From positions 248,001-312,000 of the forward strand of contig NZ_CP109427.1 in assembly GCF_036250695.1 (NCBI RefSeq): a stretch of 64,000 nt of DNA, read 5' to 3'. Both the position numbers and the translations under genes were made by a program. Origin of the DNA: Streptomyces sp. NBC_01497. GTDB taxonomy: Bacteria; Actinomycetota; Actinomycetes; Streptomycetales; Streptomycetaceae. The notes beneath the pieces were generated by a model. It was given only the letters and a program-made list of their open reading frames with translations, did not search any database and had not been told where the DNA came from. This document shows positions 43,545-52,324 of this stretch, piece by piece; the first letter of the stretch is position 1; each line of letters opens with the position of its first letter.

Positions 43545-44546
43545 ATGGAATACCGTCACCTCGGGCGCAGCGGCATGCGCATCAGCGAAATCTCCTACGG
43601 CAACTGGCTCACCCACGGCTCGCAGGTCGAGGAGGACGCGGCGCTCGCATGCGTCCGCACCGCCCTGGACTCGGGCATCACCACCTTCGACACCGCGGAC
43701 GTGTACGCGAAGACGCAGGCCGAATCGGTGCTCGGCAGGGCGCTGAAAGGCGAGCGCCGTGAAGGCCTGGAGGTCTTCACGAAGGTCTTCGCACCCACAG
43801 GCCCCGGCCAGAACGACCGCGGGCTGTCCCGCAAGCACATCATGGAGTCGATTCACAACTCCCTGCGGCGGCTGCAGACGGACTACGTGGACCTGTACCA
43901 GGCCCACCGCTTCGACGTGTTCACACCGCTGGAGGAGACCATGGCGGCCTTCGCCGACGTCGTCCACTCCGGCAAGGCCCACTACATCGGCGTCTCGGAG
44001 TGGACCGCCGACCAGATCCGCCGGGCGCATTCCCTCGCCCGGGAAATGCACATCCCGCTCGTCTCCAGCCAGCCGCAGTACTCCATCCTGTGGCGCGTCA
44101 TCGAGGGCGAGGTCGTGCCGACCTGCGAGGAGCTCGGTCTCGGCCAGATCGTCTGGTCACCGATCGCGCAGGGCGTACTGACCGGCAAGTACGAGCCGGG
44201 CAAGCAGCCGCCGACCGGGTCGCGTGCCACCGACGAAAAGGGCGGCGCCAACACCATCAAGCGCTTCATGCGGGACGAGGTGCTGGAGCGGGTGCGGCAA
44301 CTGCGTCCACTCGCGGACGAGGCCGGGCTGTCGCTCGCGCAGCTCGCCGTGGCCTGGGTCCTGCAGAACCCGAACGTCTCCTCCGCGATCGTCGGTGCCT
44401 CCCGGCCTGAACAGGTCACGGAGAACGTGAAGGCCGCAGGCGTCAGGCTGGACGCCGGCCTCATGGAGAAGATCGAGGCCATCACGGGCCCCGTCGCCGT
44501 GACCGACCCCGCTCTGACGCGCGAGCAGACGCCCACCACCCGCTGA
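43545..44546 (+). CDS. Aldo/keto reductase (voltage-gated K+ channel β-subunit-like)
   Basis: A 333-residue NADPH-dependent reductase: MEYRHLGRSGMRISEISYGN at the start, catalytic tetrad Asp49, Tyr54 ('FDTADVYAKTQAE'), Lys80 ('VFTKVF') and His121 ('VDLYQAHRFD'). Cofactor motifs 'IVWSPIAQGVLTGKYEPGKQ' and 'SSAIVGASRPEQVTENVKAA' place it in the AKR group of YghZ and Kvβ proteins. These reduce aldehydes such as methylglyoxal. The ATG at 43545 is used; the frame opens 18 codons earlier with no ribosome site. It is single and followed by a 29-bp tandem repeat. Confidence 0.92.
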   Translation: MEYRHLGRSGMRISEISYGNWLTHGSQVEEDAALACVRTALDSGITTFDTADVYAKTQAESVLGRALKGERREGLEVFTKVFAPTGPGQNDRGLSRKHIMESIHNSLRRLQTDYVDLYQAHRFDVFTPLEETMAAFADVVHSGKAHYIGVSEWTADQIRRAHSLAREMHIPLVSSQPQYSILWRVIEGEVVPTCEELGLGQIVWSPIAQGVLTGKYEPGKQPPTGSRATDEKGGANTIKRFMRDEVLERVRQLRPLADEAGLSLAQLAVAWVLQNPNVSSAIVGASRPEQVTENVKAAGVRLDAGLMEKIEAITGPVAVTDPALTREQTPTTR

Positions 44547-44563
44547 CGAGCATTCCGCTCACA

Positions 44564-44621
44564 CCGTTCCGCGGCCGGCAGGTCCGCGTCGGCCGTTCCG
44601 CGGCCGGCGGGTCCACGTCGC
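44564..44621. repeat. Two tandem copies of a 29-bp unit
   Basis: CCGTTCCGCGGCCGGCAGGT… at 44564 and CCGTTCCGCGGCCGGCGGGT… at 44593, each 29 bases and differing at about three positions. They lie 18 bases after the aldo/keto reductase stop. CCGCGG is itself palindromic, so each unit could form a small hairpin. Confidence 0.8.
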
Positions 44622-44844
44622 CGGACACGAGCGGATGTGCAGCGTTCCGCGCCCCGGGGCCGCGCCACGCGCGTGAATGTCCCGGGGCCCGGCGTGCCGG
44701 CCCGCGTCATGCCGGGCCCGGGACGGTGGTGGGGCACACGCCACACGGCCCCGTCTGCCCCCGCCGCCCCTTCCCCATGCCGCCGGCTCGTTTGGGGCGA
44801 CCCGATGGGCTCAGGTGCGCGGCGGCAAGATCTTCACTGGGGAT

Positions 44845-45216
44845 TTTTCGCCGCCCGGGCCCGGTGAGCCGCGACCGTCGTCCGGCTCCCGCAGGCGTTG
44901 GAGCAGAACCGGCGCACCGGCAGCGCACGGACAGTTCTCGATCGGGATTCTGCGCGAACAGCGCCTTCTGGGCGCCGTCGGCCTCATCCCGGACAGTCCC
45001 GGAAGCATCGAGCCGGCGTACTGGATCCGGCCGGAAGAACGGCGCCGCGGCATCGCCTCGCGGGCCGTGCCCGCGATCACCTCATGGGCACACCGCGCCC
45101 TCGACGTTCCCCGGATCTGGCTGGAGATCGATCCGCTCAACGAGCCCTCGCTCCGCCTGGCCCAGCAGGTCGGCTACCACTTCGAACAACGCCTCCCCCG
45201 GCACTGCCGCGACTGA
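44845..45216 (+). pseudogene. GNAT acetyltransferase C-terminal part, 5'-truncated
   Basis: From about 44935 the frame carries a good GNAT core: 'FSIGILREQRLLGAVGLIPD', 'SIEPAYWIRPEERRRGIASR' and 'WLEIDPLNEPSLRLAQQVGY'. Before it the sequence is Arg/Pro-rich with no family start and no ribosome site. Length of the recognisable part is about 95 residues, against 170-190 expected. It is therefore probably a truncated gene, although a short GNAT protein cannot be excluded. Confidence 0.55.
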
Positions 45217-45548
45217 TCGTCCGGCGCCGCCGAGCAGGACCCTTGGCACGACTGCATCATCTGGACCCATACCGGCGGACAAACAACCACCACCCCAGAC
45301 CCTTGACCAACAGCTCCGGCTCCCGCACACAACAGGGCCATACCCGGCACTGAACACCCAACCGGCAGTGCGGAGGGAACCCGGGTCGGCATCCGGCCGG
45401 ACCGAAGGGGGCCACCCGGCTCACAGTGCGGACGCCCGCTACACGGCTACGCCTGAGCCCTCCTCGTCAAGGGGTGTCCGATATCAGCGCGTGATGGACC
45501 ACCTGCGCGGGTCCCGGAAGATCGGCGGCACCGGCTGCTCCGGCGGTC
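45217..45548. other. Intergenic stretch, nothing recognised
   Basis: About 330 bases between the GNAT remnant and the DUF6314 gene, which converge. No gene or clear terminator. Confidence 0.4.
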
Positions 45549-46016
45549 TCAGATCCGGTGGTGCAAGGTCACCAGCCGCAGATCCTTGGCCGGGCCGCGT
45601 ACCGTCCACACCACCCGCCAGCGATTCGCGGCGAGCACACTGAACTCGCCCTGATAGACGTCCTCGGCACACGGATGGTCGGCAACGCAGTGGCCCTCGC
45701 GCAGGTCCAACGGGTGGAACGGACGGCCGTCGGCGAACCGCACGAAGGCCGCCCCCTCACCGGCCGGCTCGAAGAGATGCCCACGGGAGGCGGGCCGGGC
45801 CACGCCTCCCCAGATGAACTCGCCCCGCTCGACGTGCCGGAGTCCTGCGCCGGGCTCCTCGCACGCGAAGTCGGCCGTACCGCTGAACGTGCCCTGCCGG
45901 TCCCGCGACAGGTCGTACACGATGCGCTCAACCCGCCATCGTCCGGCGAGATAGCCGAGGGTGTCCGCCACGTGGTGAAGCCCGCCAGGGGGGAGGGCGC
46001 CCTCGACCGCCGTCAT
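45549..46016 (-). CDS. DUF6314 family protein
   Basis: A 155-residue protein from the ATG at 46016. It shows the DUF6314 pattern: 'LGYLAGRWRVERIVYDLSRD', 'GTFSGTADF', 'FIWGGVARPASRGHLF', 'FADGRPFHPLDLREG', 'CVADHPCAEDVYQGEF', 'RWRVVWTVRGPAKDLRL'. The fold is probably a lipocalin-like β-barrel, judging from alternating hydrophobic strands; function unknown. The frame opens further upstream but with shadow-like sequence. It is near an IS5-type remnant. Confidence 0.8.
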   Translation of the reverse strand: MTAVEGALPPGGLHHVADTLGYLAGRWRVERIVYDLSRDRQGTFSGTADFACEEPGAGLRHVERGEFIWGGVARPASRGHLFEPAGEGAAFVRFADGRPFHPLDLREGHCVADHPCAEDVYQGEFSVLAANRWRVVWTVRGPAKDLRLVTLHHRI

Positions 46017-46276
46017 GTCCTGTCGTGCCACCGCCCCACACCTCCATCTCGCCGTTCGTCTCTCAACGATGCTAGGCCCCGTATCGACCCGCCCCGGAAC
46101 TCGGGCCCGGGACAGAGGCGCAGGCCGGCGGCCCGGCCGGAAAGCCCGGCCTGGACGTCGGCGCGGTTCACCCGCTCCAGCGCGAACCGCGGAGATCTCC
46201 TCCACCCGCTCCATGGCCCGCGCCATCGCGATCCCCGTCGTCTGCGTCGGCGGCGTACGCGGTAGCTCCCGCTCCT
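46017..46276. other. Leader of DUF6314 gene and spacer to the left inverted copy
   Basis: No gene seen. Presumed promoter of the DUF6314 gene on the minus strand. The left inverted IS-like copy starts at about 46277. Confidence 0.35.
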
Positions 46277-46414
46277 GGCCCGTGTGCGGTCGTGATCAGT
46301 ATCCGTATCTCGCTGCCCTGGTGAGGCTGGTCGCGGTAGACGCAGGGTGTGACATGGCGACGGTTCACCGATGGCCAGGGGAAACTCATCGAGCCGTACC
46401 TGCCGATCGGCGAG
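46277..46414 (+). mobile_element. Left copy of an inverted pair: IS5-type transposase start
   Basis: 138 bases that recur in inverted orientation at 48214-48352. It includes a leader (GGCCCGTGTGCGGTCGTGAT…) and, from the GTG at 46349, 'VTWRRFTDGQGKLIEPYLPI' followed by 'GEF', the beginning of an IS5-family transposase. Similarity to the other copy stops at the Gly-Glu codons. The two copies flank the HxlR-hydrolase pair. Confidence 0.75.
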
Positions 46415-46431
46415 TTCAGCCGGGGCGGGGG

Positions 46432-46827
46432 TCAGGCGGGTGGGGTGTCGGGGCGAGCGTCGTACACGGCGCGGGCGGCGTCGATGTGCGTCAGGTGCGT
46501 GATGCTCCACTCCAACAGGGGTGCGGTGGCCTCGCGGAGGGTCCTACCCATCGGAGTGAGTTCGTAACTGACGTGCGGTGGCATGACGTTGCGGACGGTC
46601 CTTGTGAGGATCCCATCGCGTTCCAGGCCGCGCAGGGTGACGGTGAGCATGCGCTGGCTGATCCCGTCGACGGCCCGCTTGAGCTCGGTGAAGCGGCGTG
46701 GCCCCTGGCTGAGGTTACGCACGATCAGCAGCGACCACTTGTCGCCGACGATGCCGAGCACTTCACGGGCCTGGCACGGGTCCTCCGGGCGTGCCGGCAG
46801 CGACTCGCCGCCCGCTGTGCCGCTCAT
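46432..46827 (-). CDS. HxlR-family winged-helix repressor
   Basis: A 131-residue regulator with the HxlR core: 'CQAREVLGIVGDKWSLLIVR', 'LSQGPRRFTELKRAVDGISQ', 'RMLTVTLRGLERDGILTRTV' and 'PPHVSYELTPMGRTL'. The single Cys at about residue 18, just before the DNA-binding domain, is at the position where some HxlR/YodB members sense electrophiles or aldehydes. It is divergent from the hydrolase gene with a 158-base gap holding a palindrome, so it likely represses that gene. Both lie inside an inverted IS-like pair. Confidence 0.92.
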   Translation of the reverse strand: MSGTAGGESLPARPEDPCQAREVLGIVGDKWSLLIVRNLSQGPRRFTELKRAVDGISQRMLTVTLRGLERDGILTRTVRNVMPPHVSYELTPMGRTLREATAPLLEWSITHLTHIDAARAVYDARPDTPPA

Positions 46828-46847
46828 GGTTACCTCCAGAGAACCGT

Positions 46848-46863
46848 GGCACCTAAATGTGCC
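46848..46863. promoter_or_regulatory. Palindrome, candidate HxlR operator
   Basis: GGCACCTAAATGTGCC, arms GGCAC and GTGCC around six bases. It lies 20 bases upstream of the HxlR start and 122 bases upstream of the hydrolase start, in the only AT-rich part of the gap. Autoregulation is the simplest reading. Confidence 0.55.
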
Positions 46864-46985
46864 TTATTGATCGGGTGCGGCAGGTGCAGCACGATGATTT
46901 CGGTTCCCGAAGAGTACCGAGGCACAAACAGGAACTGTAACCGTCTTCGTGCCTCCACGCCCCGAAGAGGAAGAAGATCCCCCTC

Positions 46986-47717
46986 ATGTCAACGTTTCTG
47001 CTGGTACACGGTGCCTGGCACAGCGGCCGGTGCTGGGAGCGGTTGGTCCCGCTGCTGGAGTCGGCCGGACACCGGGTGTTCGCGCCCTCGCTGACCGGAT
47101 ACGGCGACAAGGCGCACCTGCTCGGCCCCGAGGTGGGGCTCGACACGCACGTCGAGGACGTCGTGAAGCTGCTCCGGGAGGAGGACCTGACCGACGTGGT
47201 GCTCGTGGGTCACAGCTACGCGGGGCTGGTCGTCTCGTCCGTGGCCAACGAGGTACCGGACCGGATCGCGCATCTCGTGTACCTGGACGCGATGGTCCCG
47301 GAGCACGGCGAGACCGCAGTCGACGTACAGCCCATGACCCAGAACCTGATCGACCTGGCCGCCACATCCGACAACGGCTGGCGCATCCCGCCGCTGCCCG
47401 AGATGCCTCCGCCCCTCGGTCTGTTCGGGGTCACCGACCCGGCGGACATAGCATGGCTGCGTGCGACGCTCTCCGACCAGCCAGTGCGCTGCCTGAGGCA
47501 ACCGGTCCGGCTGGACAACCCTGCCTTGGACTCGGTTCCGCGCACGCACATCCACTGTGTCGGCGCAGAGCCGGAAGGCGTCGTGCGGCGGCCCGTCCCC
47601 GCGACACAGCCCAACGGCTCCCCGGCACGGATACGGGAACTGCCGACCGGACACGACTGCATGATCACCATGCCGTCGGACCTGAGCGAACTGCTGCTTG
47701 AATCCACCCTTCAGTAG
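46986..47717 (+). CDS. α/β-hydrolase (salicylate/plant-esterase-like)
   Basis: A 243-residue cytoplasmic hydrolase: MSTFLLVHGAWHSGRCWERL gives the oxyanion-hole HGxW motif, 'LVGHSYAGLVVSSVAN' the nucleophile elbow (Ser77), and 'LPTGHDCMITMP' near the end the catalytic His. This subfamily resembles plant methyl-salicylate esterases and hydroxynitrile lyases and is common in actinomycetes. The predicted function is ester or amide hydrolysis; the substrate is unknown. It is paired with the divergent HxlR regulator. Confidence 0.9.
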   Translation: MSTFLLVHGAWHSGRCWERLVPLLESAGHRVFAPSLTGYGDKAHLLGPEVGLDTHVEDVVKLLREEDLTDVVLVGHSYAGLVVSSVANEVPDRIAHLVYLDAMVPEHGETAVDVQPMTQNLIDLAATSDNGWRIPPLPEMPPPLGLFGVTDPADIAWLRATLSDQPVRCLRQPVRLDNPALDSVPRTHIHCVGAEPEGVVRRPVPATQPNGSPARIRELPTGHDCMITMPSDLSELLLESTLQ

Positions 47718-48108
47718 CGTCCGCACCGTGACTGTGGCAGCGAGCCGGAGAAGACCCGCCATCGTCGGACAGCGAACCCGGCCCACGCAGCCGCCCGCTT
47801 CGCGAAAGAAGCGCCACACGGCCGTTGTGAGGTCGTGATCACTTTGCCTTCGGCAGAGGCAGGTGGCCGTTGATCCAGATCGTCGAGGGTCGTGGATGGA
47901 GGCCGGTGTCGTGACGTGCGGGGGTCTTGTCGTATCAAGTGGCGATGCCGCGCCAAGCTTTCAGCCTGTTGATCAGGCGTTGCCGGTGTTGCGGTCCGTC
48001 CACGTCCCTCTGCCGGGCGGCCTGGACAAATCACCCCCTCCAGTAGCGCGGTGAGGACACGCGCATCGCGCCGCACACGGAAGCGCCCGTAGACAGTCAG
48101 TCAGTCAG
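47718..48108. other. Intergenic stretch between hydrolase and right IS-like copy
   Basis: About 390 bases. Short frames only; a minus-strand 121-codon frame is low-complexity and not accepted. It ends in a CAGT microsatellite. Confidence 0.4.
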
Positions 48109-48112
48109 TCAG
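48094..48112. repeat. CAGT tetranucleotide microsatellite
   Basis: Nearly five copies of CAGT in a row, unusual in this GC-rich DNA. The stop codon of the truncated transposase frame (48109-48111) is formed by this repeat, so the repeat marks the break point of the IS fragment. Confidence 0.85.
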
Positions 48113-48352
48113 AGGCCGAACTCCTCGGGCATCTCCCGCCACTGGCCACCGGACCGGAAGCGCCGGATCACTCCCTCGAACTGGCCGCGCGGCCGGACCG
48201 GGTAGGGCCCGTACTCGCCGATCGGCAGGTACGGCCCAATGTGCTTCCCCTGGTCATCGGTGAACTGCCGCCATGTCACACCCCGCGCTCCACTGCGACC
48301 AGCCTCACCAGGGCAGCGACATACGCATACTGATCACGACCGCGCACGGGCC
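48109..48352 (-). mobile_element. Right copy of the inverted pair: truncated IS5-type transposase
   Basis: On the minus strand, 48352 down to 48214 is the inverted copy of 46277-46414. The transposase frame starts at GTG 48279: 'VTWRQFTDDQGKHIGPYLPI', 'GEYGPYPVRPRGQFEGVIRR', 'FRSGGQWREMPEEFGL' and then a TGA in the CAGT repeat. It keeps 56 codons, about 35 more than the left copy, of a protein that should be about 270 residues. Confidence 0.82.
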
Positions 48353-48532
48353 CGAGACCCGCTTGCCCAACTCTGGCAACCACCAGCCGTCCGGCAGGCG
48401 CCGGCGCGGGATCGGGCCGGCGCGTGGCACGGGCCACCGACGCGTACAGGCGCTGCTCGGCCACGTCCGCCGATGCGGCGCCCGACCGTTTCCAGCCCTC
48501 CGACGGGTACCCTCGCCGTCCGCCCTGGCCGA

Positions 48533-50689
48533 TCAGTGACCCGCCCGGCGGGTCCCCGCAGCGGTCGGCGAACCCCCGCTCGCCCCGCCGTATCTCAGCA
48601 GCAGGAGCGCGATGTCGTCACTGCTCTGCGGGACGACGCTCTCCCGGGCGCGTGTGACGATCGTGTCGGCGAGCGTCTCCAACGACTCGTCCCCTACCCC
48701 GGCGAGCTGCTCGGCCAAGAGGTCGATGGAGGTGCCGATATCGATGCCCGGCCGTTCCACGAGACCGTCGGTGTAAAAGGCCAGCAGCGCGCCCGGCGGC
48801 AGGGCCACCTCGACGGCCTGGAAGCGGGCTTCCTCCTCCACGCCCAGGAGCAGCCCCGGCGGCAGATCCAGTACCTCCGTGCGGTGATCGCCGTGGCACA
48901 GGATCGGCGGCGGGTGGCCGGCGGAGGCAAGCAGGACGCGATGCGCTGACACGTCGAGGTGCGCGTAGAGGCAGCTGCAGAACAAGGGGCTGTCCAGCTC
49001 CAGCAGCAGTCGGTTGGTCCGGGCGAGGATCTCTTCGGGCGGCGCGCCCGTCTTGGCGTAACTGTGCACGGCAGTGCGGATCTGCCCCATCAGGGCTGCG
49101 GCCTGGACGCTGTGGCCCTGGACGTCGCCGATCACGGCGGCCGCCGAGTGGGAACCGAAGTCGATCAGGTCGTAGAAGTCGCCACCCACCTCCAGGGCGT
49201 GCGTAGCCGGGAGGTAGCGTGCGGCGACCTCAAGGCCGGGCACCTGCGGCAGGTGGCGCGGCAGCAGTCCGTCCTGGAGGCCCCGTGCCACCTGCGCGTT
49301 GGCATCGTAGAGCCGGGCGCGCTCCAGTGCCTGAGCGATCATCCCGGCCAGCGAGGTGAGTTCCGCGCGTTCCTCATGGGTGAAGTTGCGCGGCCTGTCG
49401 TAGCCCAGCACAAGGCAGCCGAAGGTGCCGTCGGAGACCGTCAACGGCAGGAAGGCGAAGGCACCCATCTCCCGGTAGTGCCGGTACTGGGGGAAGCTGC
49501 GCACCAGTTCCGCGTTGGTCGAGTGGAAGCGCGGGACACCGGTCTCCATGGACCGTGTGCCCTCGGTCCGGCTCGCCATCGGCAGGGCGTTAAAGTTCTC
49601 CGTCTCCGAGGGGAACCCGCGTGAGGCCACCACCCGAATCCTGCCCTCGTCGGCGACCACGACGGCCAGCCCCTCGGCGCCGAGGACGGGCCGCATCTGC
49701 TCCATGAGCGATTCGGCCACCTCGCTGACCCCCGCCGCCTCGGTGAGCGCCGAGGCCAGGTGCAGGAGGTGGAAGAAGGCGCCCGCGCGGGCGGGCACGG
49801 TGGGCCCGGTGTCCTCGGCGGGCTCCTGCCCGCTGCCGGGTGCGTGCAGAGGCTTGACGCGCACACTGACCCCGGTGTCATCTCCGTAGAAGGTGAACGA
49901 CAGCCATGCGCCGTCCGGCCGGTGGGCAGCGAAACCCGTGGGCCGGCGGCTGAAGAGTGCGGAGACAAAGGCGTTCTCGTAGGCCGGGTCGTCCAGCCAG
50001 GGCAGCACGTCCCACGGCTCGGCGTCCAGCAGCTCGGCACGGTCCTGGCCCAGCAGCCGGGCCGCCCGGTCGGTGAGGAAGATGATGCGGCCGTGCAGAT
50101 CGAGCGCGATCAGGCCCTCGGTGAGGCGCTCCACGAGATCGGCAGTGGGTTCGGCGTGCCGCTGCCGGACCGGCGACGGCTCCCTGACGAACGGCTCATC
50201 CCTCGGCCGTACCGGCCGGCCGCAGGCGTCGGCGTCGCGCAACACCTCGGCCATCCGATCAGCGGCCTCACCGATCTGTGCCCGCCGGCCGGTGGACAGC
50301 CCCTCGGGACGGCTTCCCGGCCACATCAGCAGCACAGCACCCCAGCAGACTCCGGCGCCCATCAACGGGACGCTGTAGCTCGCGACGGAGTACGGGAAGG
50401 CCAGAGCGGCGCGGGGAAACCGGTCGGCCAGCTCCTGCTGGCCGGAGACCCACACGGGGCTCTGCGACCGGACCGCCTCGGGCATCGGCGCCGGCGCCGC
50501 AAGCGCCTGCCGGAACCACGGCAGGGCCATCCTGCGGGGAGCGCCGACCCCTGTCGTCATCTGCAGGACCTGTCGGCTCGCGACCAGGAGGAACAGGCCC
50601 CCGATATGGGCATCGGCTTCCTTCACGGTGCGATCAAGCAACCGGTCGAGGTACGCGTGTACTGCGACGCCGTCGTCGTCCTCGGACAT
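48533..50689 (-). CDS. PP2C (SpoIIE-type) serine phosphatase with GAF and PAS sensor domains
   Basis: A 718-residue signalling phosphatase read from the ATG at 50689 (MSEDDDGVAVHAYLDRLLDR). A GAF-like domain covers about 10-160, a PAS about 180-290 ('LTEGLIALDLHGRIIFLTDR'), a second GAF about 310-465 and the PP2C domain about 490-690, with 'EVGGDFYDLIDFG', 'GDVQGHSVQAAALMGQIR', 'FYTDGLVERPG' and a final Asp in 'SSDDIALLLLRYG'. All metal-binding Asp residues appear intact, in contrast to the phosphatase at 12547. It would dephosphorylate a STAS-type anti-anti-sigma factor. No ATPase domain and no STAS gene nearby. Confidence 0.9.
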   Translation of the reverse strand: MSEDDDGVAVHAYLDRLLDRTVKEADAHIGGLFLLVASRQVLQMTTGVGAPRRMALPWFRQALAAPAPMPEAVRSQSPVWVSGQQELADRFPRAALAFPYSVASYSVPLMGAGVCWGAVLLMWPGSRPEGLSTGRRAQIGEAADRMAEVLRDADACGRPVRPRDEPFVREPSPVRQRHAEPTADLVERLTEGLIALDLHGRIIFLTDRAARLLGQDRAELLDAEPWDVLPWLDDPAYENAFVSALFSRRPTGFAAHRPDGAWLSFTFYGDDTGVSVRVKPLHAPGSGQEPAEDTGPTVPARAGAFFHLLHLASALTEAAGVSEVAESLMEQMRPVLGAEGLAVVVADEGRIRVVASRGFPSETENFNALPMASRTEGTRSMETGVPRFHSTNAELVRSFPQYRHYREMGAFAFLPLTVSDGTFGCLVLGYDRPRNFTHEERAELTSLAGMIAQALERARLYDANAQVARGLQDGLLPRHLPQVPGLEVAARYLPATHALEVGGDFYDLIDFGSHSAAAVIGDVQGHSVQAAALMGQIRTAVHSYAKTGAPPEEILARTNRLLLELDSPLFCSCLYAHLDVSAHRVLLASAGHPPPILCHGDHRTEVLDLPPGLLLGVEEEARFQAVEVALPPGALLAFYTDGLVERPGIDIGTSIDLLAEQLAGVGDESLETLADTIVTRARESVVPQSSDDIALLLLRYGGASGGSPTAAGTRRAGH

Positions 50690-50962
50690 GCTCACCGGCC
50701 ATCCCCACCTGATCACGCGAATTGCACCGTATTGCACCATTTTATATTCCCGAGTCGATCAGCCCGCCCCGACATCCGGCCCGGGAGCGCCGGAGCGGCG
50801 CAGAGTCCTGTCAATGCGACGGATTCTGGCGACGTCCGGGAGCTCGCACTGGGACTGAGCAGAGGTGTCAGCGCGGAAGGCGTTCTCGCTCCCTGCGACC
50901 CTCGTCGCAGATGTCACATCGACGGTCGCGGGACTCTTGCAACCCCGGACTGTTTCATTTCA

Positions 50963-50979
50963 ATCGATACCGTATCGAT
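50963..50979. promoter_or_regulatory. Palindrome, candidate MarR operator
   Basis: ATCGATACCGTATCGAT: two perfect 8-base arms around one central C. It lies 29 bases upstream of the MarR-type gene, overlapping where its promoter should be. MarR proteins bind such palindromes of 16-20 bases and usually repress themselves. Confidence 0.7.
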
Positions 50980-51007
50980 CGACTCTTAAAGCTGCTAAAG
51001 TCGCCCC

Positions 51008-51493
51008 ATGACCCCCGACCCCCCGGAGCCGACGCACACTCCGCGCGCGACCGACCGGCCAGGTGACACTTCGCCGTTCGCGCTCGGACTGCTGCTGCGC
51101 CGGGCGCACCGCCACGCCGCCGCAGTGATGGCGGGGGCCCTTCGGCCGCTCGGCATCGAGTTGCGGCACTTCGCCGTCTTGATCGTATTGGCCGACCGCG
51201 GTCCCACCCCGCAACGGGACCTGGCCGAGGCGACGGGTTCGGACAAGGCCGGAATCATGCGGGTCGTGGACGACCTGGAACACAAGGGGCTGGCCGTGCG
51301 CAAGGCCGTCCCCGGGAATCGGCGGGTGCGGGAGGTGGAGATCACCTCCCTGGGGCTGGACCTCTTCGACGCCGCGCACCTGGCGGCGAAGCCACTGGCC
51401 GAGGGGCTGGTGGCCGACCTGCGTCCAGGTGAGTCCGAGCAGTTGACGGAACTGCTCACCCGGTTCACCCACCCCTCTGTCAGCGAGGCGTGA
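51008..51493 (+). CDS. MarR-family transcriptional regulator
   Basis: A 161-residue winged-helix dimer: 'LGIELRHFAVLIVLADRGPT', 'PQRDLAEATGSDKAGIMRVV', 'DDLEHKGLAVRKAVPGNRRV' (recognition helix and wing), then a C-terminal dimer helix. MarR proteins respond to phenolic or oxidant signals. The gene is preceded by a perfect palindrome and by no co-directional partner. Downstream 800 bases hold only worn sequence, so its regulated gene may have been lost; this is inference. Confidence 0.92.
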   Translation: MTPDPPEPTHTPRATDRPGDTSPFALGLLLRRAHRHAAAVMAGALRPLGIELRHFAVLIVLADRGPTPQRDLAEATGSDKAGIMRVVDDLEHKGLAVRKAVPGNRRVREVEITSLGLDLFDAAHLAAKPLAEGLVADLRPGESEQLTELLTRFTHPSVSEA

Positions 51494-52324
51494 GCGCGCC
51501 GTCATCACGGTCACCCCGCCCGCACGGGCGTGCGGCATCTCGCGCCGCTCTCGCGGCGAGACCGGCCCCCAGGGCCACAACCGGCGTCACCACCCGCCGG
51601 CCCCGGCTCCTACTCCGACTCCGAGTCCGGGCAGCGGCCGGTGTCACGCTCGGAATTCCGCCGCCGACAGGTCGGAACCGTCCTCGCCGGCCATGACCCC
51701 GGCGGCGTACAGCTTCCGCGGCCGTCGACCACGTACGCCGCACCCGGGCGGGGCCGGCCACCTGACCGAAGCGGTAGGCGGAGTCGCCCAGCGCCAACGG
51801 GGTCGCCCCCGGACGTCGCAGTGCGAGCCGGTCGACATGAAACCGCCGTGGCCCTCGTCCGCGAGCAAGCCCTGGCACGAAGCGTCGACATGACGACACA
51901 GAACCTCTGTAGGTGGGTGGCGACATTGCCGAACAGGGGGGCACGACCACGACGACCGCGTCCGCCCGCAGCAGGCCCTCATGGGCCACACGGACATGCC
52001 TTTCGTGGGACGAATCTCCCTTCATGCAGGGGCCGTTGCGTGCGACCACCTGCGTGTTGCATTCGACCCTGGTGGGCTTCGCCCGTCGACGCCCTCCGCG
52101 TCCACCGGGTTGAAGATCATCCCCTGCGTCCGCGCGGTGGTACGACCGCGACGTCCACGGTCGATTTCGGCACCGGCCATCGCGCTCACCGCGCGGAGAG
52201 CCTACGCACTTCCATGAAAGGTATTGAGTGATACCGTCGCGAACGTAACGGTTGTTTGGCGTTGCGGAACGGGCCGGCCACGCCGTGCTCGTCCCTCGCC
52301 CTGTGAATCCGCGAGGTGGTTCCC
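51494..52324. other. 0.83-kb stretch with possible degraded gene on the minus strand
   Basis: Minus-strand frames switch but keep coding-like pieces: 'HEGLLRADAVVVVVPP', 'VDRLALRRPGATPLALGDSA' and 'LYAAGVMAGEDGSDLSAAEF'. No frame is complete and I do not recognise the family. The last 80 bases are AT-richer and probably hold the promoter of the methyltransferase gene. Confidence 0.35.
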
